Source: Sphingobium sp. WTD-1
GTDB lineage: Bacteria; Pseudomonadota; Alphaproteobacteria; Sphingomonadales; Sphingomonadaceae
Direction of reading: 5' to 3'
Assembly: GCF_030128825.1 (NCBI RefSeq)
Contig: NZ_CP119127.1
Location: forward strand, 1,984,001 to 2,048,000
DNA: 64,000 nt
The notes below the pieces were generated by a model. The model did not search any database. It was not told the DNA's origin and worked only from the letters and a program-made list of their open reading frames with translations. Position numbers and translations under genes: made by a program. Each line of letters begins with the position of its first letter. Position 1 is the first letter of the stretch. Below are positions 45,650-54,446 of this stretch, piece by piece.

Positions 45650-46008
45650 TTTGGCACACTCTCCGCTGTAATGCGGAAACCCTCATTGGCACCCAGCGGC
45701 ACGATCGCGCGGATGTCCCACGCGGGCCACTTTTCTGGATCGGCACCACGAATAGGGAAATACAACCGATTTTGAACGGTCAGCGATCTGGTCATGCTGT
45801 TGTCCAGCACATCGAACGACGCCTTTTGCGTAGCCCCATCTTCAGCGGACGCGCGCTGCTCATCCGCGGAACCAAAGTAGATGCTGGCGCTGGCCTTACC
45901 GAGCAGCGCCCACTGTTCTCCGACCGTGGCATGTCCGCGTCCGTCTATGCCGGCAACCTTCTTCTTGAAGGCAATGCGCTTATTCCGACGCCCCGAATCT
46001 AGCGACAT
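45646..46008 (-). CDS. Head closure / head-tail adaptor protein
   Basis: 120 residues from ATG 46008 (MSLDSGRRNKRIAFKKKVAG); the longer open frame upstream shadows the connector gene. The pattern ALLGKASASIYFGSADEQRA fits SPP1 gp16-like phage head-tail adaptors. Start overlaps the connector stop (TGATG). Confidence 0.82.
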   Translation of the reverse strand: MSLDSGRRNKRIAFKKKVAGIDGRGHATVGEQWALLGKASASIYFGSADEQRASAEDGATQKASFDVLDNSMTRSLTVQNRLYFPIRGADPEKWPAWDIRAIVPLGANEGFRITAESVPN

Positions 46009-46607
46009 CAGACGTATACCCGAAAGGGCGACAGAAGGTTCTGCACTGTCGTCGACATCGGCACGGCCTGCATCGCGGTACCGGTCGCGATCGTGGCGCG
46101 CGCATGCCACATGTCCCCCACCATCAGCAGGACCGCCTGCTTGATCGGCTCGGGGACGTTGGGCACGACAGGATCGGCGCCGGGGTCGATGGCATAACCG
46201 GCGCGGTAGCGGATGCGCACGGTCTCGGCATGGCCGCGATAGGCACCCGGCGTCGGCCAGGACTTGCCCCAAGCGCAGCCGAGATCGCGACCGAAAAGTT
46301 CATAGGTGTCTGGATCGACCAGCACAGGCTGGCCAGCGCCGTCGAGATAATGGACCGACACGATGTCCACGATCGGCTGATAGGGCAGCCGAATCAGATC
46401 GCAGAAGCCGCACATGCGGGCTTCGAGCGTCTGGAGGCCAAGGGCCCGGCCAAGCCAGCCGTCAGGGCCGTCGATATGCTGGGTCGCAGCTTTCACCAGC
46501 CGCTCGACCATCTCGCGCTGCTCTTCATCGCCATCGAGGCGCAAATGCTGGTCGGCCTCCTCCCACGTCACGACGGGCGCGGGAGGGGTGATGACGATGA
46601 CGCGCAT
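46008..46607 (-). CDS. Head-tail connector protein (gp6-like)
   Basis: 199 residues (VTWEEADQHLRLDGDEEQRE, then IDGPDGWLGRALGLQTLEAR, IRYRAGYAIDPGADPVVPNV, IKQAVLLMVGDMWHAR). This is the gp6/DUF3199-type head-tail connector, forming a ring below the portal. Confidence 0.88.
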   Translation of the reverse strand: MRVIVITPPAPVVTWEEADQHLRLDGDEEQREMVERLVKAATQHIDGPDGWLGRALGLQTLEARMCGFCDLIRLPYQPIVDIVSVHYLDGAGQPVLVDPDTYELFGRDLGCAWGKSWPTPGAYRGHAETVRIRYRAGYAIDPGADPVVPNVPEPIKQAVLLMVGDMWHARATIATGTAMQAVPMSTTVQNLLSPFRVYV

Positions 46608-46921
46608 CAGGCGATAACCGTCGCCGTCTCCGCCGACACCGCCTTGACGATGTTGGCGGTGTTGAGGGTATTGGTGGCGGTCACCTCATAGGTGATCTTG
46701 GCACCGACATCACCAGCCTGAACGACGTAGGTGGCAGCGGTGGCGCCGGAGATTGCCGCGCCATTGCGCAGCCATCGACGGGCGCTGACCGTCCCGTTGC
46801 GGATCGTGCCGCTCGCCCCGGTCAGCGTCTGGCCCACCTGCGCGGTGCCGGTGATCGACGGCTTCACAGTGAAAGCCGGCGCGCACATGAAGCCGCGCGA
46901 GCGGCGAGCGGAACGGCCCAT
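46607..46921 (-). CDS. Ig-like domain virion protein (decoration candidate)
   Basis: 104 residues. After a basic start, one Ig/cadherin-like domain (PSITGTAQVGQTLTGASGTI, ... WLRNGAAISGATAATYVVQA, YEVTATNT). Such domains are common decorations of capsids and tails. Placed between capsid-linked gene and connector. Confidence 0.72.
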   Translation of the reverse strand: MGRSARRSRGFMCAPAFTVKPSITGTAQVGQTLTGASGTIRNGTVSARRWLRNGAAISGATAATYVVQAGDVGAKITYEVTATNTLNTANIVKAVSAETATVIA

Positions 46922-46923
46922 GA

Positions 46924-47187
46924 TCAGGCGTCCTTGTTCTTCGGATCGGCAGCCTTCTTGTTGCCGCCTTCCGCCGCCTGCTTTTCGCCACCCTCTTTCT
47001 TCGAGGGATCAGCATCGATCGAATGCTGGTCGCCGGCCTTTACCTCAGCCGGAGTCGCTTCGCGGACGAGGCTCTTCTTTTCCAGCTCGGCAAAGCGAGT
47101 GCTGGAAATGTTCTTCAGGATCATGCCGGCGGCGACCGAACCGTTATCGCCATAGTGATCATCCAGAACCATCGCGTTCTTGCTCAT
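46924..47187 (-). CDS. Small structural protein next to the capsid gene
   Basis: 87 residues from ATG 47187, preceded by AAAGGAG. N-terminal folded part (MVLDDHYGDNGSVAAGMILK, FAELEKKSLVREATPAEVKA) and a Lys/Asp-rich disordered tail. Possible head fibre or capsid-associated protein; family not recognised. Confidence 0.65.
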   Translation of the reverse strand: MSKNAMVLDDHYGDNGSVAAGMILKNISSTRFAELEKKSLVREATPAEVKAGDQHSIDADPSKKEGGEKQAAEGGNKKAADPKNKDA

Positions 47188-47277
47188 GACTTTCTCCTTT
47201 CGGGTCATCAGCGCGGGGGTGCGCCGATGATCGGAAAGGGGGTCCATCGGAATTACGATGGACCCACCTCCGTCAGG

Positions 47278-48534
47278 TCAGGCGATAACCAGCGAACCCT
47301 TCACCAGAGCCGCCGGGCGGCGCACGACGAGCGCCAGGCGCTTTTCCGCACGAACCGTGAGCATGTTCTTGATGAAGTTGTCGCGGTCCTGATCCGAGAT
47401 GCGGACCTCGGTATCCATGCGGTCGAAGATTTGGCCGGCCAGCTTGAAATTGCCGGTCAGGAAGTTGTTCGCGCCGATGCGCTTGGTCGACACGACCGGA
47501 CGGCCCCACAGGACCGGACCGGCCACGCCCTGCGGATTGGCGAAGATATAGCCGCCGGCCGCGTCCTTGGTCAGTTCGATGTTCGCCCACTGGGTGGGGT
47601 GGATGACGATACCGTCGGGGGCGAAGTCAGCCAGTTCGACCTGCAAGATGGCAAGGCGCAGGCGGTCGATCTTGGTTTCGCCCGAGATCGAGACGCCCGA
47701 CGGCTGCGCATATGCGGTCGCCTGGGTATAAAGGCCATTCAGGTGCTGGCCGGTGCCGTCGCCAAGCAGAAGCTCAGCATCTTCGACGTCGTCCAGGCCC
47801 CAGCGCAGTTCGCCGTCGATCAGGCTTTCCAGCTGCGGGATATCGTCCATGGCCTGGCGCGAAACAGGAACCCAGTGCGCGATCGTGCGCACCGGCGCGT
47901 CGTCCACGTCCCATTCGTAGACCGATTCCGGCTTCTGCGCACCTTCCGCGACCGGCGCGGCGTTGTTGGTGCGGGTCACCTGCTTGGCGAACTCGATCGA
48001 GTTGCCGTCGGTGCGGCCGGGCGTCAGCAGATCGCGAACGCGAAGGCCCATGCGGGGGATGCCCACGATGTCGGTCTGGCGATCGGGGCGGATCAGGCCG
48101 CCGGCAGAGCCGGCCGCCGTGGTGACCGCCTTGACGCTGAAGCCGATGGTGCCCTTGCAGCCACCGTCGACATAGGCGCGTACCTCGTCATGATTGGCGA
48201 CTTCGACGCCCAGGCTCTTCAGCGCGGGCTGGTCATCATCGCCACCACGGCGCGACTGGGCCAGCTTCTGCGACAGTTCGGTGATCTCGCCGCGCAGGCC
48301 TTCCAGTTCCGATAGGGCCTTGTCCGCCTTTTCCTTCGTTTCGGTCGAGACCTTTTCACCGGCCTCGCTCTTCGCCTTGAATTCCTTGGCGAACTCCTTC
48401 ACCTCGCCGAGCGTGTCGCCCAGCTGCTTCTGGAGGCCCTCCAGCGTCTTGTCATCGTCGCCTGCGGCCTTGCGGCCAAACTCAAGCGAACGGGCGCCAG
48501 CGGCCAGCGCCGTGGCGGAAGTCAGCATGTTCAT
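47278..48534 (-). CDS. HK97-type major capsid protein
   Basis: 418 residues. N-terminal delta/scaffold domain of about 110 residues with coiled-coil, then the HK97 fold starting near GGLIRPDRQTDIVGIPRMGL with WVPVSRQAMDDIPQLESLID and NPQGVAGPVLWGRPVV. The delta domain is expected to be removed by the adjacent protease. AAAGGA site upstream. Confidence 0.96.
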   Translation of the reverse strand: MNMLTSATALAAGARSLEFGRKAAGDDDKTLEGLQKQLGDTLGEVKEFAKEFKAKSEAGEKVSTETKEKADKALSELEGLRGEITELSQKLAQSRRGGDDDQPALKSLGVEVANHDEVRAYVDGGCKGTIGFSVKAVTTAAGSAGGLIRPDRQTDIVGIPRMGLRVRDLLTPGRTDGNSIEFAKQVTRTNNAAPVAEGAQKPESVYEWDVDDAPVRTIAHWVPVSRQAMDDIPQLESLIDGELRWGLDDVEDAELLLGDGTGQHLNGLYTQATAYAQPSGVSISGETKIDRLRLAILQVELADFAPDGIVIHPTQWANIELTKDAAGGYIFANPQGVAGPVLWGRPVVSTKRIGANNFLTGNFKLAGQIFDRMDTEVRISDQDRDNFIKNMLTVRAEKRLALVVRRPAALVKGSLVIA

Positions 48535-48546
48535 GGGAATATCCTT

Positions 48547-49266
48547 TCAGGCGGACTTCAGCGAGAAGCCGGCCAGGGTGTCCGAGAGGCCCTTGAGGGC
48601 CGGGGTGATCGTCATTTCGCGCTCGGACTCCCTCCGGCGCAGGTCGGTAAGGCCATGGCTGACGAGGCCAGCGGCCCGGCTTTTCGAGAAACCTGCCTCC
48701 CGCAGGAACTTCTCAAATTCGCGATCGGTGGGCAGTTCGCCGTGGGCGAGCTTGAATTTGACGGCTTCGATCCGCGCATCATCATTTGCGGGAAAGGTCA
48801 CGAGGCTGATCTCGACAAGGTCGAGCTTTGTCAGGGTGCGGATGCCGGTCTTTTCGTCATAGGACGATTCCCGCACCCAATAGCCGATGGACAGGCCGGT
48901 TACGGTGCGGGCCTTCATATGGGCATAGGCGCGCTTTTCCGTGTCGCCGGCATCAAGCAGGATCTGTCCTTCGCCGAACAGACCGTGATCGTCTTCCTTC
49001 AGGTTCGACCATGCGCCGATCGGCTCGCTGCTGCGATGCTGCCACAGCACGGGCACCGGGCGGCCCTTCGCAGCCAGTTCGGCCAGGCTCTCGGTGAAGG
49101 CCCCCTTGGCGACGACTTCCTGATAGCTGTCGACCACGTCCCAGACGGAACCATAGCCGTTGAACTTACCGTCTTCCGAGACCGCCTTGATCTCGAAATC
49201 GAAGTCGCGGACCTTGAGGGCGCCGCTGTGCTTGCGGCCATATTCAGGATGCAGGCGCATCGTCAT
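48547..49266 (-). CDS. HK97 prohead protease (U35 family)
   Basis: 239 residues. Catalytic region visible: VLWQHRSSEPIGAWS with the His, and MKARTVTGLSIGYWV with the Ser, followed by LDLVEISLVTFPANDDARI. Cleaves the capsid delta domain during prohead maturation. ATGA overlap with the portal stop. Confidence 0.95.
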   Translation of the reverse strand: MTMRLHPEYGRKHSGALKVRDFDFEIKAVSEDGKFNGYGSVWDVVDSYQEVVAKGAFTESLAELAAKGRPVPVLWQHRSSEPIGAWSNLKEDDHGLFGEGQILLDAGDTEKRAYAHMKARTVTGLSIGYWVRESSYDEKTGIRTLTKLDLVEISLVTFPANDDARIEAVKFKLAHGELPTDREFEKFLREAGFSKSRAAGLVSHGLTDLRRRESEREMTITPALKGLSDTLAGFSLKSA

Positions 49267-50621
49267 TCCTTTCTATGCGGCCGGGCGTTCAGCTTCGCGT
49301 CAAGGCGGCTATCGATGGCGGCGTCGAAGTCGCCGCCGAAAAGCAGGTTCATCAGCGCCGATCGGGCGCCCTGTTCTGGCGCGTTGACCTGGCCAAGCAT
49401 GTCGAGCGGGACGAGGTTCGATTGCACCGTCAGGAAATCGTCGCCCGGCAGCGAGGGCAGGTTTTCGCGGTTGCGCATCTCGCCGCGCGTCATCACGCCG
49501 TTCTGTCCGAAGGCCGAATACAAGGCGGCGCGGGCCGCACTGTCGGCGGCCATCAGCGCTTCGCGGTTAATCTCGGGATAGACCTTCTTGCGTTCGGCGG
49601 CAGGCAATAGCTGCTTCTTGACCGCCTGCTGGATGTTGGTCAGCAGCGGATTGAGCAGCAGCGTCTGCCAGCCGAGCAACAGTTGCTCGATACCACTGCC
49701 CCACATCGTCTGGCCCTTTGCCGCGTGCCCGATAAGCATCGGCAACACGCCGAACCAGCGACAGATTTCCTCGACATCCCAGCCGCGAGATTCCAGCAAC
49801 TGAACCTCGGCCGGGTTCATCTTGAGGCCGTGGAATTTGAAATCCTTCTCCAGCGGCACGACGCGACCGCGCATCGCCTCGCTGCTCCATGCATCAAAGA
49901 TCGCCATTAGGTCGGCGCGCTGATCGGGCTTCATGCTGACCGAAGCCGTCTCCATGAAGCCCGCGATCTGGAGCCCGCTGCGGAAAGTGTCGGCAGCCGT
50001 CTTGTTGGCAGCCATGGCGCTGCCCAGTGTCCGCCGCCCGAATTCGATCGCGGAAAGCCCGACATCGCCGCCCAGGGTCAGGCCGCGCAGGTGGAAAACC
50101 TTGTCCGCCGGCAACTCCTCGGCTTTGCCGCGATCCTGATAGATATAGACCCGCTCATTGAAGCGGTTCCGCTTGACGGTCACGAGGTCCGGCGCGATCG
50201 GCGTTAGCGCCGTCACCCGGCCGCCCAGCGTCTCCTTTTCGGCATAGGCGTTGCCCCAGAGATCCATCGCGGCGACCTGTCCTGCCCAGAATTCGGCGGG
50301 GGTCTGATCGCGGTTCGGCTCCTCATGGACGAGATCGTATAGCCAGTGATCCGGGCGCGATTTCCGGCCGCCGTCAGCGGACTTCTCGAACACGCCCATG
50401 CCCATCGAGCCGACGACATCTGATTTAAGCCGGACGCATGCCCAGGCGGCAGGAAGGCCCAAAGTCGTCTTGGCGGTGACCGACTGGCCCGCGCTGTCGA
50501 TGCGCGACCCATAAGCAATCGCCTTGCGCGACGGCTCATCCTCCGGTGCGCCGCTCAGCTTGCCGTTCTGGCCGGTGCCGAAAAGGCGAAGCGTGGACCC
50601 GACCCAAGTGCCGATACCCAT
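49263..50621 (-). CDS. HK97-family portal protein
   Basis: 452 residues. Portal signatures LGLPAAWACVRLKSDVVGSM, LYDLVHEEPNRDQTPAEFWA and GLKMNPAEVQLLESRGWDVE. Forms the dodecameric DNA gate at the head vertex. Shares TGATG with the terminase stop. Confidence 0.96.
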   Translation of the reverse strand: MGIGTWVGSTLRLFGTGQNGKLSGAPEDEPSRKAIAYGSRIDSAGQSVTAKTTLGLPAAWACVRLKSDVVGSMGMGVFEKSADGGRKSRPDHWLYDLVHEEPNRDQTPAEFWAGQVAAMDLWGNAYAEKETLGGRVTALTPIAPDLVTVKRNRFNERVYIYQDRGKAEELPADKVFHLRGLTLGGDVGLSAIEFGRRTLGSAMAANKTAADTFRSGLQIAGFMETASVSMKPDQRADLMAIFDAWSSEAMRGRVVPLEKDFKFHGLKMNPAEVQLLESRGWDVEEICRWFGVLPMLIGHAAKGQTMWGSGIEQLLLGWQTLLLNPLLTNIQQAVKKQLLPAAERKKVYPEINREALMAADSAARAALYSAFGQNGVMTRGEMRNRENLPSLPGDDFLTVQSNLVPLDMLGQVNAPEQGARSALMNLLFGGDFDAAIDSRLDAKLNARPHRKE

Positions 50622-52441
50622 CAGGCGGCGCCTGCGAGCTGAGCTTTCAGGCGGGCGATCGTGTCGTCCAGGCTCTCCTGCTCTTCCGGCAGCATCTTCG
50701 GCGCGAGCGAATGCACGGTCGCATCAACGCCATCGATCTTGCTCATCGACATTGGCGTCTCCTTCTTCGGCAAGATCGAGCCATCGATACGGCGGTCAAC
50801 GACCGCATTGCCGACGCACCATGTCATCACCGGATTGTTGTCGTGGCGGAGCAAATGCGGGCCGCCGATCACACGGTTTTCTAAGTTGCGCGCCGGGTCG
50901 GTGACGTTCTTGGCGTTCTTGGGCAGGATGGAGGCGAAGCCGTTGCCATCGTCCAGATCGTCATTGAGCCTCACGGCCATCTCTTCCGCCGCGGCGAAAT
51001 GGTCGAACACCGCTTTGTTGACCCGCAGGACCGATTTCAGCCGGCGGATCAGGCGCTCGACACGCTTCTGATCGACCCAGTCGCCCGGCGTGAGGATCAG
51101 CTTTCCCTCTTTGTGCCACTGGCGATAGAGCGTCACATTGTTGCGGTCGCTCTGCCCTTCTCGGTTCAGCACCGCCTCAGGCAGGAAGAACCATGTCTTG
51201 AGCAGCAACTGATCGTCGGCGGTGACAGCGGAAAGCGCCACCGCAGTGAGATCGCTCTTGTGCGCAAGGTCGGCGCCGATGTCGCAATCCAGCCCGGCGA
51301 AGTCGCGGAGCCGGAGACTGCTATCGCCGCATGCGATCCACTGCGGCACGCTCAGCCAAGCTGTCGCGGCGGACATCCACCGATTCAGGCGCTTGGTGAA
51401 GAATTCGCCCTCCTCGCCCGGCGCGCCCTTCGCCTTCACAGCCAGCCGTCGCATTGATGCGAGGCTGGGCGTGATCGGCATCAGCGGGTTGGCTTTGGGC
51501 CAGTTCTTTTCGTCGTAGGGATCGTCCCCGACCTTCCGCTCCGGGGTGAAATCCTTGGGGCCATCCAAGGTGAAGATGATGCCGAAGACGTGATCCGCGA
51601 TCAGCGACCGCTCCAGCATCTTCGTCGTGAAGGTCCGTTGCTCGAAGCAGACGCCGTCCAAAATATAGCCGGCCGTCGTGATCTTCCAATAAAGCGGGTT
51701 GCGCCGGGCGCCGTCGGCGGAATGAACCACGTCGTAGAGGCCGCGATCCTTATGGGCGTGCAACTCGTCCAGAACCGCCAGGTGGGGATTGTGCCCGTCC
51801 TGCGTCGCGGACTTGGAATTGATGGTCTGGATCGTCCCGCCGTTCATGTCGCAGGTGATCGCCCGCGCCCACGCTTTCAGCGCGAAGGCTTCCTGAAGGT
51901 CCGGCGTCTTCTGCACCATCAGCTTGGCGGGGTTGAAAACCTTCTGCGCCTGGGCGCCGGTGGTCGCGCCGATCAGAACAAGCGGCCCCGGTTCGTCCTC
52001 GCAGCATGTGCAGTAGAGGACGACACCAGCAGTCAGCGTCGACTTGGCGCCCTTTCTCGCCATCTCGATATAGGTGTCGGTGAAGCGGCGCAGGCCGGTC
52101 GCCTTTTCCCGCCAGCCGAACACCATGGCGAGGATGAAAATCTGAGCCGGCTCAAGCGTCAGCGTCGGCGTTTCCCAGCGCCCCTCGACATGGGGCAGGC
52201 CTTCAATGAAATCGCAGACGTCGTTCGCATACCAAGGGTCGAACTTGTAAGGCCAGTCCTTCTGCTTCGATCGCTTCAGATCGTCCAGATGACGCTGGCC
52301 CGCCAGGCGGACCCATTTGCAGTGATGGACCTGTTGCTTGTCTGCCGCCGCGCGCTTGGCATAGGCAAGCGCGATAGCGGCAAAGTCACGACCGGTTTCC
52401 GGCGCCGTTGCGGGCGAAGCGATTTGCTGGCTTCGCGCCAT
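50621..52441 (-). CDS. Terminase large subunit
   Basis: 606 residues from ATG 52441 with GGAGGTG upstream; a TTG four codons earlier is less likely. ATPase with Walker A ARKGAKSTLTA and Walker B LAVLDELHAH; nuclease region with GLDCDIGADLAHKSDLTAVA. Packages DNA through the portal. The start lies inside the small subunit gene (about 56 bases overlap). Confidence 0.95.
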   Translation of the reverse strand: MARSQQIASPATAPETGRDFAAIALAYAKRAAADKQQVHHCKWVRLAGQRHLDDLKRSKQKDWPYKFDPWYANDVCDFIEGLPHVEGRWETPTLTLEPAQIFILAMVFGWREKATGLRRFTDTYIEMARKGAKSTLTAGVVLYCTCCEDEPGPLVLIGATTGAQAQKVFNPAKLMVQKTPDLQEAFALKAWARAITCDMNGGTIQTINSKSATQDGHNPHLAVLDELHAHKDRGLYDVVHSADGARRNPLYWKITTAGYILDGVCFEQRTFTTKMLERSLIADHVFGIIFTLDGPKDFTPERKVGDDPYDEKNWPKANPLMPITPSLASMRRLAVKAKGAPGEEGEFFTKRLNRWMSAATAWLSVPQWIACGDSSLRLRDFAGLDCDIGADLAHKSDLTAVALSAVTADDQLLLKTWFFLPEAVLNREGQSDRNNVTLYRQWHKEGKLILTPGDWVDQKRVERLIRRLKSVLRVNKAVFDHFAAAEEMAVRLNDDLDDGNGFASILPKNAKNVTDPARNLENRVIGGPHLLRHDNNPVMTWCVGNAVVDRRIDGSILPKKETPMSMSKIDGVDATVHSLAPKMLPEEQESLDDTIARLKAQLAGAA

Positions 52442-52805
52442 TCCCACCTCCAACGCCGATCCGGCTCTTCGGACCGGCGATGCGCAACAGTTCTTCCATC
52501 TGGCGCAGGTTCGTCAGGTAGGCGGCTGAGGGCAGCTCTCCGCCCGACGCAAAGGCCACGCGCACTTCCGCTTCGAGCGAGCAATAGCGGGCGAACAGCG
52601 CGCTGTCGGCTTCCGTGATTCCGGCCGCCATGACGCGGCCAATTACCTCCTGCCAGACCTCGATCGCGCCAGCCGTCAGATAGTCCGGCTGGATCGGCGG
52701 GTCGCCGGGGACGATGATCTCTGTCTTGACGCCGTCGCGCACTGGCTGGAATGTGCCGCGCGCCAGTTTCGTGCTGGGCGTCTCCGCCTTCGGTCCGCGC
52801 TTCAT
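52386..52805 (-). CDS. Terminase small subunit (P27 family)
   Basis: 139 residues: MKRGPKAETPSTKLARGTFQ, WQEVIGRVMAAGITEADSAL, LRQMEELLRIAGPKSRIG, the P27 pattern. Recognises the packaging site, which may be the tandem repeats just upstream. Confidence 0.92.
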   Translation of the reverse strand: MKRGPKAETPSTKLARGTFQPVRDGVKTEIIVPGDPPIQPDYLTAGAIEVWQEVIGRVMAAGITEADSALFARYCSLEAEVRVAFASGGELPSAAYLTNLRQMEELLRIAGPKSRIGVGGGNGAKPANRFARNGAGNRS

Positions 52806-52818
52806 CGCCGGGCCTCCT

Positions 52819-52870
52819 GAAAATTAATCGGCACGCAAATTTAATTCGCACCGAAATTTTAATCTGCACG
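52819..52870. repeat. Three degenerate 17-18-base tandem repeats upstream of terminase
   Basis: Units beginning at 52819, 52836 and 52853 share an AAATTTTAAT-like core and a GCACG-like end, in an AT-rich island inside GC-rich DNA just before the terminase small subunit gene. Location and spacing fit terminase binding sites of a cos/pac region. Confidence 0.5.
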
Positions 52871-52932
52871 CGCAGAAAAAAGGCTCCACGCTCGGTCCCT
52901 GGCGGAGAGCCGGTGGACTTTGCCACCGCCCC

Positions 52933-53649
52933 CTACCTATGGACCCATCGGCGGGCCGGGTGGGCGTCGTCGCGGGTCAATCCATCACCCTTTTCAATGT
53001 TGCAGCGCCGGTGCGCACAGGCAACGTTGCTTTCGATGTGGCGACCGCCGCGGGACAGGGGTATGACGTGGTCGATCTCAGGGGCCTCCGCAGCGAATGT
53101 CCCGCGCAGTTCACGCGGGGCATCGCCGCCGCAGATGTGACACCGCCATCCATCGCGCTCCATGATCCGGATCGGATTGATGCTCGCGGGTGCTGCGTCT
53201 CCATAATCGCGGGCTCGCTCCTTGCCCTTTGCTGCCCGCTTATGATGCCTGGCCTTGCACGTATCCGAACAGAAGGCTCGACGCTTGTCTCCATACTCGG
53301 CAGTGAACAGGCGCTGGCACTCACCGCATGAACGCTCAGGCTTTGGCCCTTTCCGCATTTTATCGTGGTGCTGGCCTGAGCAGTGAGGGCTGCAATATTT
53401 CGCCGAAGGCTGAGCCTCGAATGCCACATTGCAGTTCAGGCACACATGCTGCCGTGCCGCGTGGCGCTGCGCCTGGATGAGTGCGGTACGCTGCTCACTG
53501 GCAGCTTGCCTGTCCCTGCGAAGGACCTCGAAGCCACAGGCCCGAGAACAGCAGCGATTGCTATCCTTGTTGCCGCGGCGACGGGGAGCAAAGGTTGAGC
53601 CGCAGCACTCGCATACGCAGGTGCTATCGGCTATAGCGGGTGAAGCCAT
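52933..53649 (-). CDS. HNH endonuclease with three N-terminal zinc-finger-like motifs
   Basis: 238 residues. Three successive Cys motifs: CECCGSTF...CCSRAC, CLNCNVAF...CSPHC and CGECQRLF...CSDTC (about 12-135), then an HNH nuclease with CHICGG, IDHVIPLSRGG and NVACAHRRCNIEKGD (about 165-225). HNH genes beside terminase assist cos cleavage in HK97-like phages. The triple finger array is unusual for that role. Confidence 0.85.
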   Translation of the reverse strand: MASPAIADSTCVCECCGSTFAPRRRGNKDSNRCCSRACGFEVLRRDRQAASEQRTALIQAQRHAARQHVCLNCNVAFEAQPSAKYCSPHCSGQHHDKMRKGPKPERSCGECQRLFTAEYGDKRRAFCSDTCKARHHKRAAKGKERARDYGDAAPASINPIRIMERDGWRCHICGGDAPRELRGTFAAEAPEIDHVIPLSRGGRHIESNVACAHRRCNIEKGDGLTRDDAHPARRWVHR

Positions 53650-53720
53650 AGCGATCCTCCCGTGATCGACTGGGGTGAGGCCCGGTCAAGTGTGTCACCA
53701 CTTGGTCGGGCCGAATTCAT

Positions 53721-54077
53721 TTAATCCAGAGGCCAGCCGTCTGGCGCAATGATCCGGCGCAGGCGCGGCGGCCGGGCGCCACGGGCGCGGGCCGCTTCCT
53801 CTGCTGTCTTGACGTCATGACAGGGCTTGCAGATGCCCTGATAGTTTTCACGCTCGCCTGTGCCGCCTTCGCTCAGCGGCTTGATATGATCGGCTATGGT
53901 CGCCGGGGTGATGCGCCCGCGTGCCTGGCATGGCCGGCACAGCGGCTCCTCCCTCAGCACGATCTCGCGCATGCGATCATGCTCGCGCCCATATCCGCGC
54001 TCATGCCTGCTCTTGCGGGTGCTGGCCCATGCCTTGGCCCGGGGCTTCTGCTTGAGGCTAGGCGGGCGGCTGGGCAT
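53721..54077 (-). CDS. HNH endonuclease (packaging-associated)
   Basis: 118 residues: very basic N-terminus, then YGREHDRMREIVLREEPLCR, CQARGR, ADHIKPLSEGGTG, NYQGICKPCHDVKT, a standard HNH domain. Like HK97 gp74, likely aids terminase. Start overlaps the stop of the small membrane protein gene (TGATG). Confidence 0.9.
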   Translation of the reverse strand: MPSRPPSLKQKPRAKAWASTRKSRHERGYGREHDRMREIVLREEPLCRPCQARGRITPATIADHIKPLSEGGTGERENYQGICKPCHDVKTAEEAARARGARPPRLRRIIAPDGWPLD

Positions 54078-54238
54078 CAGCGCGTCGGGCGGGGCGGAGG
54101 CGGTGCTCCGGGTGGCGGGGGCGGCGGCACCTTCGGTTGATGGACGCCATAACCGCCCCGCTGGCGTGGCGCGCCGCTATCGGCGATGACTAGGGCGGCG
54201 ATGATAATCGCGATGGCGAGGAGGGTGCAGTCGCTCAT
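54077..54238 (-). CDS. Small proline-rich membrane protein
   Basis: 53 residues from ATG 54238 (MSDCTLLAIAIIIAALVIAD) with one membrane helix and a polyproline tail (VPPPPPPGAPPPPRPTR). Stop overlaps the HNH start. First gene after the tRNAs in the late direction. Function unknown. Confidence 0.55.
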   Translation of the reverse strand: MSDCTLLAIAIIIAALVIADSGAPRQRGGYGVHQPKVPPPPPPGAPPPPRPTR

Positions 54239-54251
54239 CACGCCTCCGAAC

Positions 54252-54328
54252 TGGTTGCCACAGCGGGATTTGAACCCGCGACCTTCAGCTTATGAGGCTG
54301 ACGAGCTACCGGACTGCTCTATGCGGCT
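54252..54328 (-). tRNA. Phage-borne tRNA with CAT anticodon (Met or Ile2 type)
   Basis: 77 bases including an encoded CCA. D-arm GAGC/GCTC, anticodon stem TCAGC/GCTGA with loop CTCATAA, T-arm GCGGG/CCCGC with TTCAAAT. Acceptor pairs well except an A-A mismatch at 1-72. It lacks the three G-C anticodon-stem pairs of initiator tRNA, so elongator Met or lysidine-Ile are the options. Confidence 0.88.
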
Positions 54329-54329
54329 A

Positions 54330-54404
54330 TGGTGCTAGGAGAGGGAGTTGAACTCTCAACCGACCGCTTACAAGGCGGCTGCTCTACCGTTGAGCTACCC
54401 CAGC
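54330..54404 (-). tRNA. Phage-borne tRNA-Thr (anticodon TGT)
   Basis: 75 bases with encoded CCA. Acceptor GCTGGGG/TCCTAGC, D-arm GCTC/GAGC, anticodon stem GCCGC/GCGGT with loop CTTGTAA, T-arm with one A-C mismatch. One base separates it from the CAT tRNA, so both come from one transcript. Confidence 0.9.
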
Positions 54405-54446
54405 GATTTGTTATTCTGGCTCAGCAACGACTCAGCGGGAGGTGTT

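Noticed and set aside
47023-48315. 430-codon open frame on the plus strand
   Set aside because: Antisense to the major capsid gene, which is certain.
54252-54328. Initiator tRNA-fMet reading of the CAT tRNA
   Set aside because: It has a 1-72 mismatch as initiators do, but lacks the three consecutive G-C pairs in the anticodon stem.
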